Part shown: positions 52,054-60,369 of the stretch, one piece after another
Layout: every line of letters begins with the position of its first letter
Position numbering within the stretch: the stretch's first letter is position 1
From: Pedobacter cryoconitis
GTDB taxonomy: Bacteria > Bacteroidota > Bacteroidia > Sphingobacteriales > Sphingobacteriaceae
Assembly (NCBI RefSeq): GCF_014207135.1
Contig: NZ_JACHCC010000005.1
Coordinates: forward strand, 186,001-250,000
Direction: 5' to 3'
Length of the DNA: 64,000 nucleotides
Program-made: the position numbers and the translations under genes
Notes under the pieces: model-generated
The model's database searches: none
Told to the model about the DNA's origin: nothing
Seen by the model: the letters and a program-made list of their open reading frames with translations, nothing else

Positions 52054-53868
52054 ATGAAGCACCTTCGTTTTCTAAATAAACATTTCTATAAATATAAATG
52101 GTGGATCATACCGGGGGTGTTTTTCGTTATTATTTCCAATATTTTCAGTGTCATTCCCGCTCAGGTTATTGGTCACGCTTTTAACCTGATCACCGAAAAC
52201 ATCCAGATATACAGGCTGTTTAACGGGTTTGAACGGCAGCAGATTATCTATGATATCTTTAGTTACAGCCTGCTGTACTTCGGTTCCCTGGTATTAATTT
52301 TATACCTGGTCCGGGGATTATTTCTCTTTTTCATGCGCCAGACACTTATTTTAATGTCCAGGCATATTGAATTTGACATGAAGAATGAGATCTATGCACA
52401 TTATCAGAAATTAAGCCTGGGATTTTACCGTCGTAACAATACGGGTGATCTGATGAACAGGGCAACAGAAGATGTGAACAGGGTGAGAATGTATGTTGGC
52501 CCGGCCATTATGTATACCATCAATACGCTGGTCCTGTTTCTGCTGATTATTACTTCAATGTATTCTGTGAATGCCAAACTGGCTACTTTCTGTTTGCTTC
52601 CACTACCTGTGCTGGTCATCATTATTTATTTTGTAAATACACAGATTAATAATAAAAGTGAACAGATCCAGCAACAGCTTTCCTCGCTGTCAAGTTTTGT
52701 ACAGGAACGTTTTTCTGGCATCAGGGTGATCAAATCTTATGTAAGAGAAGATCATACCCGTAAAATATTCGCCGAAGAAAGTGCTGCCTATAAACACAGT
52801 TCAATGGGCCTTGTCCGTGTGCAGGCACTCTTTTATCCAACTATGCTTCTTCTGGTTGGTCTGAGTACAATTCTGACGGTATATATAGGAGGAGAACAGG
52901 TGCTGGACGGCTCTATCACCGCAGGCAATATCGCCGAATTTATCGTCTACGTCAATCAGCTTACTTTCCCGGTAACGATGCTGGGTTGGGTAACAACATT
53001 AATACAACGTGCTTCGGCATCGCAGAAAAGAATTAATGAGTTCCTGGAATTACAGCCGGACATCCGTTCGGGTGAAGCAGCAGCTTCACCTGTAAATGGA
53101 AATATCCGTTTTGACCAGGTGAGTTTTACTTATCAGGATACTGGTATTAAAGCATTACAAGATATAAGTTTCGATATCAAGGCAGGCCAGTTTGTGGCTA
53201 TTATCGGGAGAACCGGATCAGGAAAATCGACCCTGGCAAACCTGATTATGCGGATGTACGATGCCGATTCGGGCCAGATTTCGATTGACGGAATCCCGTT
53301 AAAAACAGTAAACCTCAATTCTTTCAGAAATCAGGTCGGCTTTGTTCCCCAGGAAGTCTTTCTATTTTCTGATAATATCAAAAATAATATTGCTTTTGGT
53401 CTGGATACGGTAACTGACCTGGAAATTGAGACTGCCGCTAAAAATGCTGCTGTTTATCAGAACATCATGGACTTTGAACTGAAATTTGACACCATGCTTG
53501 GTGAAAGGGGCATTACGCTTTCAGGCGGACAAAAACAGAGAGTATCGATTGCAAGGGCTTTGATTAAGGAACCTAAAATACTAATCTTTGACGACTGTCT
53601 TTCCGCTGTAGATACTAAAACTGAAGAAGAGATTTTAAATAACCTCGGAAATGTCATGAAAGGAAAAACCAGCATACTAATTGCCCACAGGATTTCCACT
53701 ATCAAAAAAGCAGACAAAATTCTGGTTCTCGAAGAAGGCAGAATTGCCGAGCAAGGTACTCATGATGAATTAATCAATCTCCATGGCATCTATGAAGAAA
53801 TGTATCATAATCAGCTTCTGGAAGAAGAAACAAGTGTCATTTCACCAATCTCTGAGGGAGATAAGTAA
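52054..53868 (+). CDS. ABC exporter with fused membrane and ATPase domains
   Basis: The 604 residues join a six-segment membrane domain (about 17-310) to an ATPase domain. Walker A GRTGSGKST lies near 384-392, the signature LSGGQKQR near 488-495, Walker B ILIFDDCLS and the switch His in LIAHRIST. It forms a homodimer or works with a partner; substrate could be lipid or drug. TAACTTTA (52040-52047) just before the ATG resembles a -7 box, suggesting a very short leader. Confidence 0.88.
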   Translation: MKHLRFLNKHFYKYKWWIIPGVFFVIISNIFSVIPAQVIGHAFNLITENIQIYRLFNGFERQQIIYDIFSYSLLYFGSLVLILYLVRGLFLFFMRQTLILMSRHIEFDMKNEIYAHYQKLSLGFYRRNNTGDLMNRATEDVNRVRMYVGPAIMYTINTLVLFLLIITSMYSVNAKLATFCLLPLPVLVIIIYFVNTQINNKSEQIQQQLSSLSSFVQERFSGIRVIKSYVREDHTRKIFAEESAAYKHSSMGLVRVQALFYPTMLLLVGLSTILTVYIGGEQVLDGSITAGNIAEFIVYVNQLTFPVTMLGWVTTLIQRASASQKRINEFLELQPDIRSGEAAASPVNGNIRFDQVSFTYQDTGIKALQDISFDIKAGQFVAIIGRTGSGKSTLANLIMRMYDADSGQISIDGIPLKTVNLNSFRNQVGFVPQEVFLFSDNIKNNIAFGLDTVTDLEIETAAKNAAVYQNIMDFELKFDTMLGERGITLSGGQKQRVSIARALIKEPKILIFDDCLSAVDTKTEEEILNNLGNVMKGKTSILIAHRISTIKKADKILVLEEGRIAEQGTHDELINLHGIYEEMYHNQLLEEETSVISPISEGDK

Positions 53869-53959
53869 GTTTATACTATAAATTCTGGTAACATCAGCTC
53901 AATCGTTACCATTAAAAACAATATATACTCTGATGAAAATAAATCTCTTTGATTTCTAT

Positions 53960-53991
53960 TTTGATCTTTACTGATTATTACTTTATATTTA
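53960..53991 (+). promoter_or_regulatory. Promoter of the DUF3276 gene
   Basis: TTTG (53960-53963) and TATATTTA (53984-53991) lie 20 bases apart, fitting the Bacteroidota -33/-7 pattern with one mismatch, 30 bases upstream of the ATG. Confidence 0.5.
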
Positions 53992-54021
53992 CCCGAACCA
54001 AAACCAACAGCAATACCAAAC

Positions 54022-54348
54022 ATGGGAGAATTTGACAACAAAGAGAGAGAAGAGGTTTTTTCTAAAAAAGTAAGAGCCGGTAAGAGGACTTATTTTTTCG
54101 ACGTTAAAGCAACGCGTTCAGGTGATTATTATTTAACTCTTACTGAAAGCAAGAAAAGACTGGAAGACGGTGTATTTGTAAAGCATAAAATCTTCTTATA
54201 CAAAGAAGATTTTGAGAAGTTTGCTGAAGGACTAAACGAGACCGTTGATTACATCAAGAATCATCAGGAAGTAGTTGAAAAGCGTTATGAATATTCAGAA
54301 AATCATGAAGGCGCTGTAAAAGGCAATAACGATGATTATTCATTCTAG
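54022..54348 (+). CDS. DUF3276 (PUR-alpha-like) nucleic-acid-binding protein
   Basis: The 108 residues match DUF3276: MGEFDNKEREEVFSKKVRAGKRTYFFDVKATRSGDYYLTLTESKKR in order, then KHKIFLYKEDFEKFAEGL. This PUR-domain family binds single-stranded nucleic acids, as known from Borrelia and Bacteroides homologues. The tail is acidic and Asn-rich. It has its own promoter and terminator. Confidence 0.85.
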   Translation: MGEFDNKEREEVFSKKVRAGKRTYFFDVKATRSGDYYLTLTESKKRLEDGVFVKHKIFLYKEDFEKFAEGLNETVDYIKNHQEVVEKRYEYSENHEGAVKGNNDDYSF

Positions 54349-54364
54349 CATTTAAGATCTTTTC

Positions 54365-54392
54365 AAAAGCTCCTTTCAGGGGCTTTTTTTTT
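54365..54392 (+). terminator. DUF3276 terminator
   Basis: AAAAGCTCC (54365-54373) pairs with GGGGCTTTT (54379-54387) with one G-U pair, then a T-run of nine. Confidence 0.82.
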
Positions 54393-54522
54393 GCCCTTTT
54401 ATTTCCCTCCATGTCTGACATGGATCAGAAACCTGCATTGAACAGCAGGAAAAACCGACAGGATTCCCGTAAAAAACAATCAATTTCCATCCAAAAAATA
54501 CCCGAAAAGCATTAATCACAAA

Positions 54523-54539
54523 ACACTGATAATCAGTGT
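54523..54539. promoter_or_regulatory. 17 bp perfect palindrome, operator-like
   Basis: ACACTGAT A ATCAGTGT is a perfect dyad just upstream of TATATACTTTG (54544-54554), which resembles a -7 box with altered spacing. Such a layout suggests a regulator site for a plus-strand transcript, though no gene follows in that direction. Confidence 0.45.
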
Positions 54540-54800
54540 ACTGTATATACTTTGTTCAGACTTCATTCAGACCTCCTTCAGAGATGGTAAAGACTCCATT
54601 CAGTTATTATCGAAGAAACAATGAATCGGATGTGAATAATCTCATGAATAAGTATTTGTAAAGATACTCTTGATCAGCACTTCTACTACATTGTAAACTT
54701 AACCGGCCGTGATTATGCCGATTGATTAAAGCCTTTAAATATGTATGACAAGCGGTCTAAAAACCAGTGAGGTTTAGGGGGCAACCTCTCGGATACTAAA

Positions 54801-54845
54801 AAACCTGATGCCTGAACAACTTTTGGTTGTTCAGGCATCAGGTTT
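54801..54845 (-). terminator. Strong hairpin, terminator of the OsmC-type gene
   Basis: A perfect 20 bp stem (54801-54820 with 54826-54845) has a five-base loop. On the minus strand it is followed by six T, 16 bases after the stop at 54861. On the plus strand it has no T-run. Confidence 0.82.
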
Positions 54846-54860
54846 AAACAGTTTGTAAAT

Positions 54861-55271
54861 TTATTTCAAAGTCGCGGTCAGGGAAATTGCGACATTGTAA
54901 GCTTTGCTTACCGGACAGTTTTCTTTAGCTCCGGCAGCAATCTGCTGAAATTGTTCTTCAGTAATTCCGGGAATACTGGCTTCAAGAACTAAATCAGACC
55001 TTGTAATCACACCATTGTCTAATGTTACACTGGCTTTAGTTTCAAGGGACTCAGGATTAAACCCGGCTTCGGTCAGATCAAGACTCAATTTCATGGTAAA
55101 ACATCCTGCATGGGCAGCTGCCATGAGTTCTTCAGGATTGGTCCCTACCCCATCAGCAAAACGGCTGTTAAATGAATACTGTGTCTGGTTCAGAACAGTA
55201 CTGTCAGTGGTCAGATGACCTTTACCTTCTTTGATTGTGCCATTCCAAACGGCTGTTGCATTACGTTTCAT
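54861..55271 (-). CDS. OsmC-type organic hydroperoxide reductase
   Basis: The 136 residues belong to the OsmC subfamily: ATAVWNGTIKEGKGHLTTDS, TNPEELMAAAHAGCFTMKLS (first active Cys), and KENCPVSKAYN (second active Cys). It should reduce organic hydroperoxides. It ends in a strong terminator. It is one of two OsmC-fold proteins in the window and is the more typical one. No regulator gene is next to it. Confidence 0.9.
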   Translation of the reverse strand: MKRNATAVWNGTIKEGKGHLTTDSTVLNQTQYSFNSRFADGVGTNPEELMAAAHAGCFTMKLSLDLTEAGFNPESLETKASVTLDNGVITRSDLVLEASIPGITEEQFQQIAAGAKENCPVSKAYNVAISLTATLK

Positions 55272-55297
55272 ATCATTTTTATTTTTTGATAACAGAT

Positions 55298-56506
55298 TTA
55301 ATTCATTTTATCTCTCAGCATTTTAAATCCTGATGCACAAAGGAGCAGCAATACGATCAGCATAACCCATAGCCAGTTATACCCGTATCTCTCTGCGAGA
55401 AAAAACCCTGCCGAAGGGCCTATCACCTGTGAGACAGACCAGCTAAGCGTATAGCCTGCAGCATATTGTCCCCGGTTAAATTCATTGGACCGCTTCATCA
55501 CGAATGTATTGATAAAAGGAAGTGCAAACATCTCTCCGATGGTAAACAGGATCACAGAAAGGATCGCTACCAATACCGGTGTAATTCCCGGCACCAATAA
55601 CATAAGGTAAGCAAGCCCAATAAACAATACACCCTTGACTATATAATGAATCGGCGAACGCTTGTTCTCAATTTTGTTGATCATCACCATTTCAAAAAGT
55701 GCAATGATTAAACCGTTCGTTCCCAGGATTAAACCTATTTCCATCTCATTGATATGCCATACTTCTTTGTAAAACAAAGGAACAACCCTGAACATCAGAT
55801 AAAAACAGGTAGTCATCATGGTTGTCAGCAATAAGAACTTAACAAACAAAATATCCTCCCAGGGCTTCTGGACATTCATTCCTTTAATTTTCTCGGCAAC
55901 AGCCTTACGTGCACCTTTTACAGTGGCCGGCAGCAAAATAAGGATAGCTACGCCCGAAAGAACACTCACAGAGCCGTCTACCACAAAAAGCAACGGATAA
56001 CTGAAAGAAGCGACAATCCCTCCGATAGCACTTCCCACCGCAAATCCCATATTGGTCGCCAGACGGTTTAAGGAATATGACCGGGTAAGCGTTCCTTCTT
56101 TTGCATAAGTTGCTATTGCAGCAAAATTTGCTGGTCTGAATGCCTCCGAGAAGAAACTGATCACCAGCGTCAGTAAACAAAGGGAGTGGAAATGAGTAAT
56201 AGTGGAATATAATATAAAAAATACTCCTCCTGTAATTGCTGCAATAATCTGTACTGCCCTGAAACCGATCACATCAGTCAGTTTTCCACCAGCGGTTGCA
56301 CCTGCGATAGAGCCTGCACCAAATAAGGTAATAATTAATCCTGCATCAGAAGGTGGTCTGTGCAGATATTGTGTCATATATAAACTCATAAAGGGGACAG
56401 CCATGCTGCTGCTCCTGTTGATGAGCATCACTGTACTTAGTAACCATGTTTGTTTGCTTAGTCCTGAAAAAGAGTTTTTGTAGGTAGTATATATTTTTTT
56501 AAGCAT
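55298..56506 (-). CDS. MFS transporter
   Basis: The 402 residues have twelve hydrophobic segments. The loop 2-3 motif is LTDVIGFRAVQII (from GGKLTDVIGFR), the mark of the major facilitator superfamily. The substrate is unknown; multidrug or sugar export is possible. It overlaps the S9 peptidase stop by one base, so the two are probably coupled; a peptide-related substrate would fit but is inference. Confidence 0.85.
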   Translation of the reverse strand: MLKKIYTTYKNSFSGLSKQTWLLSTVMLINRSSSMAVPFMSLYMTQYLHRPPSDAGLIITLFGAGSIAGATAGGKLTDVIGFRAVQIIAAITGGVFFILYSTITHFHSLCLLTLVISFFSEAFRPANFAAIATYAKEGTLTRSYSLNRLATNMGFAVGSAIGGIVASFSYPLLFVVDGSVSVLSGVAILILLPATVKGARKAVAEKIKGMNVQKPWEDILFVKFLLLTTMMTTCFYLMFRVVPLFYKEVWHINEMEIGLILGTNGLIIALFEMVMINKIENKRSPIHYIVKGVLFIGLAYLMLLVPGITPVLVAILSVILFTIGEMFALPFINTFVMKRSNEFNRGQYAAGYTLSWSVSQVIGPSAGFFLAERYGYNWLWVMLIVLLLLCASGFKMLRDKMN

Positions 56507-58647
56507 TATCTGTATCGTTCAAAAAATTCCATTGTCCTTAACATCTGGTCGGTACGTTGCCTGTTGTTTCCGGATCTTGTGAGTTCATGTGTACCTCCGG
56601 GATGTCTGACATACTCCACTTCCCGGCCTAATACCTTCAAGGCTTTATACATCATTTCGGATTGAATGACCCCCGTTCTTAAATCGGTCTCCCCATGAAA
56701 AATAATCAGCGGTGTATGAATCTGATCTACATAAGTAAAAGGTGATTCGGCCCGGAGCAATTTACCGGCTTCCTTTTCCCAGGGATAACCACCAAAATAT
56801 TCAGGCACCAGTCGCCAGGCATTTCCTTCACCAAAAAAGGTAGTCAGATCATAAACTCCCCTCTGCGCACATGCAGCCTTAAATCTGTCTGTGTGTCCAA
56901 CTATCCAGGCAGTCAGATAACCTGCATAAGAGCCCCCGGTAACGAATTGTTTTGTAGTATCTGCCCAGCCTTCACCAATCGTGAGATCAAGAGCTTTGAT
57001 GACATCGCGCATCGGCCCTTCGCCCCAGTCCTTGATATTAGCCCGTAAGAATGCCTCACTATACCCTCCAGATCCCCGCGGGTTACTGTAGACAACACCA
57101 TAACCCAAACCAGTATAATACTGGAATTCATGCCACATACTTGATTCACCTGGTCCCCACATAGCCGAAGGGCCTCCGTGGATCTCTAAGATTACCGGAT
57201 ACTTTTTGCCTGTTTCAATTCCCGCAGGTTTCATGACCCAATATTCGACTTCCATTCCCTGATCATTCATAAAGGTCTTTTTCACCGGAATACTAAGTTT
57301 TTTGCCTGCCAGCCAATCTGTATTCAGGTTAGAGATTCTTCTGGATGCTTTATTCTGCAGATCAGCTGCATACACCTCAGAAGGATCTGAACTGTTCATC
57401 TTGGAATAAACCAGCTGTGTATTATTCAGATCAAACGAAGTTATTCCGCTATCAAAGCCTGACAAACGGTTCAGGACACGCCCCCCTGGTTTGAAATTAT
57501 ATAAAACATTCCCTCCATTTGAACTGGTCAGAAAATAAAGTTCGTGACTGTCCCTGCTCCAGGTAAAAGAACTCAGATTTCTTTCCAGGGGCACCAGAAT
57601 CTGTTCTTTAGTACCAAAATTATAGATTTCGGTTTTCCCTACATGGATCCCTTTGGCTGGGCTAAGCACGAAACTCATCCATTTTCCATCAGGAGAAATA
57701 CTTGTTCCTTCAAAACGCTGACCAGCTTCAGACAGGATCAGTTCCGGTTTTCCTCCATCCATACTGATACGGTAAATAGCAGATTCAATACTTCTGTCAG
57801 GATGTATCCCCGGGTTGAGATCGGCATTGACCAGGATATACTGATTATCCGGGCTGATATCTACCAGGTTATAATTATAAAATCCACTTGTTAAAGCTAC
57901 CGGTGAAGCACTTTTACGATCCAGCGCCAAAGAAAACAACTGTGTAAAAGTCAGTTCAGGATTAGTTGCAGCCTCGCCCTGGAAATCGAGCCGGTTAAAA
58001 ACCTTTGCTTTTTTTTCTTTTTCATTTTGCTGCAGATAAGCCCTGATCTCTGCCAGGTTACCATCAGCATTTCCTTTTAAAGTATTACTGTAAATCTCCT
58101 GAGCAGTAACCCTTGGTTTTTCCAGACTCCACAAAGGTGATTTCTTTCCGGGGTTCAACACAGAATCCTTTTCCATCTCACTGAGAGTCAGTGATGCAGA
58201 AAAGACTATGGTTTTACCATCCCTGCTAACGGAAGGATTGGTTACGCCGTAACGAAAATCTGTTAGCTGAGTCGCTTCTCCCCCGTTTAAAGGAAGACTG
58301 AATAACTGAGATTTACCTTTTACTAACCGGGTAAAAAACAATTGCTGATGATCTGCCGACCAGCAAAGATCACTGCTGTTTTCTTTCTGGTTTGTAATTG
58401 CCCTGGGGGCTGTGCTAAAATCAGCCGGGGCGAGGAACCAGGTCTGCCGGTAATCATATTCACCGGATTGCTCCTCATTGGGTACTATAGCCCTGACATT
58501 GTAAACATACCACTTCCCATCAGGAGAAAACTTAACAGCAGAAGCCGTTTTAATCTTATACAGATCACTTACTAAAATTCTGTCCTTGTTCTGGGCAAAA
58601 GAATGTAGTGTAAACAGCCATAAAACAACAGTAAAAATAGGTCTCAT
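56506..58647 (-). CDS. Secreted S9 family prolyl oligopeptidase-type peptidase
   Basis: The 713 residues begin with a signal peptide (about 1-18, SFA). A beta-propeller (about 30-420) is followed by an alpha/beta-hydrolase domain. The nucleophile Ser lies in GGSYAGY (about 569-575), the Asp in HGETDLRTG and the His in PGGTHELT. It should release dipeptides or short peptides in the periplasm (DPP-type). It is followed by the MFS gene with a one-base overlap. Confidence 0.9.
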   Translation of the reverse strand: MRPIFTVVLWLFTLHSFAQNKDRILVSDLYKIKTASAVKFSPDGKWYVYNVRAIVPNEEQSGEYDYRQTWFLAPADFSTAPRAITNQKENSSDLCWSADHQQLFFTRLVKGKSQLFSLPLNGGEATQLTDFRYGVTNPSVSRDGKTIVFSASLTLSEMEKDSVLNPGKKSPLWSLEKPRVTAQEIYSNTLKGNADGNLAEIRAYLQQNEKEKKAKVFNRLDFQGEAATNPELTFTQLFSLALDRKSASPVALTSGFYNYNLVDISPDNQYILVNADLNPGIHPDRSIESAIYRISMDGGKPELILSEAGQRFEGTSISPDGKWMSFVLSPAKGIHVGKTEIYNFGTKEQILVPLERNLSSFTWSRDSHELYFLTSSNGGNVLYNFKPGGRVLNRLSGFDSGITSFDLNNTQLVYSKMNSSDPSEVYAADLQNKASRRISNLNTDWLAGKKLSIPVKKTFMNDQGMEVEYWVMKPAGIETGKKYPVILEIHGGPSAMWGPGESSMWHEFQYYTGLGYGVVYSNPRGSGGYSEAFLRANIKDWGEGPMRDVIKALDLTIGEGWADTTKQFVTGGSYAGYLTAWIVGHTDRFKAACAQRGVYDLTTFFGEGNAWRLVPEYFGGYPWEKEAGKLLRAESPFTYVDQIHTPLIIFHGETDLRTGVIQSEMMYKALKVLGREVEYVRHPGGTHELTRSGNNRQRTDQMLRTMEFFERYR

Positions 58648-58735
58648 ATTCTTTAGGTTGAAGCCCTAAATTAATGACAAAACCACAATTTTCAACTATT
58701 AAAGGTAGACTAAAACCTCTTAGTTTTGCAATATT

Positions 58736-58999
58736 TTAACTGATCTGTTTCTCGTTTAAGAAAACCCCGTGATATTCGTTCAGAATCAAATCCCTGATCT
58801 CCTGGGGGAGATCACTGTCTTCATTAAAACTGAGTCCTAAAGTTTCAGAACTAAGTTTAAAATGATCGTAAATACTTTCGGTATAACTCAAGCCCTTTTG
58901 AATAGATTTCAATCCGAAATACAAATAATAATCCTTCTCTACCTGATCTATCAATCTATAAAATAATTCCTGTCTATTCCGGAGGTCAGCAGCTGTCAT
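58736..58999 (-). CDS. Small hypothetical protein
   Basis: The 87 residues are acidic and mostly helical, with no signal peptide or membrane segment. I do not recognise a family. TAAATTTG (59045-59038) matches the -7 box and lies 39 bases upstream of the ATG, and the gene stands alone in front of the S9 peptidase, which supports a real gene. Confidence 0.6.
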   Translation of the reverse strand: MTAADLRNRQELFYRLIDQVEKDYYLYFGLKSIQKGLSYTESIYDHFKLSSETLGLSFNEDSDLPQEIRDLILNEYHGVFLNEKQIS

Positions 59000-59037
59000 G
59001 TTTATATTTAGTATTCAGCCAAGATACAGTGTACCTC

Positions 59038-59045
59038 CAAATTTA
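59038..59045 (-). promoter_or_regulatory. -7 box of the small hypothetical gene
   Basis: TAAATTTG on the minus strand matches TAnnTTTG, 38 bases upstream of the ATG at 58999. Confidence 0.4.
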
Positions 59046-59221
59046 GCAATAGAAAGAAAGCCGGTGCTTCTATTATGAACGAAAGGAACAGAAAATTATT
59101 TCCTGAAAGCGTTTAAACACAGATCTCTGCATAAGTTAAATAATGTTAATTTATTCCAGATATCTGACTGATAAGATAATTTTGACAAGCACGGTAATTT
59201 GTCCCCCCTGCTCAACAAAAA

Positions 59222-60124
59222 ATGGATAAAAGAATAGTCCTGAGTTTATTACTCTTCACCAGTCTCACTGGTCTCACTTCCACAGCGCTTTATGCCCAAA
59301 AAACAGATCCGGATGCAGATGTAAATTTATGGGTGCAACAACCCGTTAAAATAGACGGGATTTCGAACGAATGGCACGAACCGCTTAACAACTACAATAC
59401 AGAAACAAAGCTTGCATTTGCACTGGCCAATGACCAGCAAAACCTCTATCTGATTATTGAATCGCTGGATGAAGTCACGACCAGAAAATTACTGACCGGT
59501 GGGCTTACACTGGACATTAATACAGCAGGAAAAAAGAAAGATGGGATGAAACTGAATTTCCTGGGTATGAACCAACCGCCTTCTCCTCATGATAAAAATG
59601 ACACGCTGACTCATCAGACGCCTGATATGGATCATGAGAATGGCCCGGCAATAAATATGATCCAGGTATCCGGCTTTAAAAATATCCCGGATGGCCCCCT
59701 GACTATGCCAAATAAGAACGGTATAGAAATAGCAGCATCATTCAATAAACAAAGAGATTATATCTGTGAACTGGCTATTCCTCTCTCGCAGCTTGGTTTA
59801 AGAGGTGATGAGGTGAAACCTATTGCTTACAACATCAAAATAAATGCCGGAGTGGATCATCATAGTAAAGCTTCAGGTGATGCCGGGGCTTCAGGCAAAA
59901 GTGGCGGTATGAGTGGCGGCGGCGGTGGTGGTATGCGTGGCGGAGGTGGTATGCGCGGTGGTGGTGGTGGAATGGGCGGCGGCGGTGGAAAACATGGCGG
60001 AGGTGGTATGGGCGGACGAAATAATAGTTCGGCATCCACAGATAGCCAGGGTTCAAAAGCAGCGGCAGATTTCTGGATTAAATATGAACTGGCCAGACCT
60101 ACTGATTCTTACCGTGCCAACTAA
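59222..60124 (+). CDS. Secreted CBM9-like protein with Gly/Met-rich region
   Basis: The 300 residues begin with a signal peptide (about 1-25, YAQ). The block WVQQPVKIDGISNEWHEPLNNYNTETKLAFALANDQQNLYLIIES in order resembles the CBM9/DOMON-like beta sandwich seen in Bacteroidota secreted proteins. From about residue 225 to 270 it is almost only Gly with Met and Arg (MSGGGGGGMRGGGGMRGG), then a Ser/Ala/Asp C-terminal tail. A substrate is not evident. The first copy of the 50 bp repeat follows 22 bases after its stop. Confidence 0.6.
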   Translation: MDKRIVLSLLLFTSLTGLTSTALYAQKTDPDADVNLWVQQPVKIDGISNEWHEPLNNYNTETKLAFALANDQQNLYLIIESLDEVTTRKLLTGGLTLDINTAGKKKDGMKLNFLGMNQPPSPHDKNDTLTHQTPDMDHENGPAINMIQVSGFKNIPDGPLTMPNKNGIEIAASFNKQRDYICELAIPLSQLGLRGDEVKPIAYNIKINAGVDHHSKASGDAGASGKSGGMSGGGGGGMRGGGGMRGGGGGMGGGGGKHGGGGMGGRNNSSASTDSQGSKAAADFWIKYELARPTDSYRAN

Positions 60125-60146
60125 TTTTTATAAATCACCATATATA

Positions 60147-60196
60147 CAATAAATAATGTTTTAGATCGTATTATATCTGAGAGCGTTAATTTAGAT
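60147..60196 (+). repeat. 50 bp repeat element, copy 1
   Basis: The sequence matches 62887-62936 at 47 of 50 bases (differences at positions 11, 19 and 20). It lies between the CBM9-like gene and a hairpin. The last 30 bases, from CGTATTATATCTGAGAGCG to TTAGAT, are identical in both copies. Confidence 0.85.
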
Positions 60197-60197
60197 T

Positions 60198-60240
60198 AAG
60201 CGGGAATGATCCGGAGGGTTATTCCCGCTTTCCTTTTCCC
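60198..60240 (+). terminator. Hairpin after repeat copy 1
   Basis: AAGCGGGAAT (60198-60207) pairs with ATTCCCGCTT (60221-60230) around a 13-base loop, followed by TCCTTTTCCC. It follows the repeat by one base. Confidence 0.7.
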
Positions 60241-60369
60241 ACAAACCCAGCTCCACTATCAGCCATATCCATCTTCTTTGTCTTTAACTTTTTTTAACTT
60301 AACAGAACACAGTACTATTCAAAAATTATAGGCAATTTCGTTTGGTAACCTAAATACCACTCAAACGAT

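Larger units (their letters stand above)
54349..54860. other. 512 bp intergenic region with structured signals
   Basis: No convincing gene is present. It holds a terminator (54365-54392), a 17 bp palindrome (54523-54539), an AT-rich -7-like stretch (54544-54554), four TTCAG repeats on an 11 bp phase (54555-54603), a small GAGGTT/AACCTC hairpin near 54768-54787 and a 20 bp-stem hairpin (54801-54845). Confidence 0.6.

Noticed and set aside
54411..54515. 34-codon frame MSDMDQKPALNSRKNRQDSR... in the DUF3276-osmC gap
   Set aside because: No ribosome-binding context, immediately behind a strong terminator, no promoter box; likely chance.
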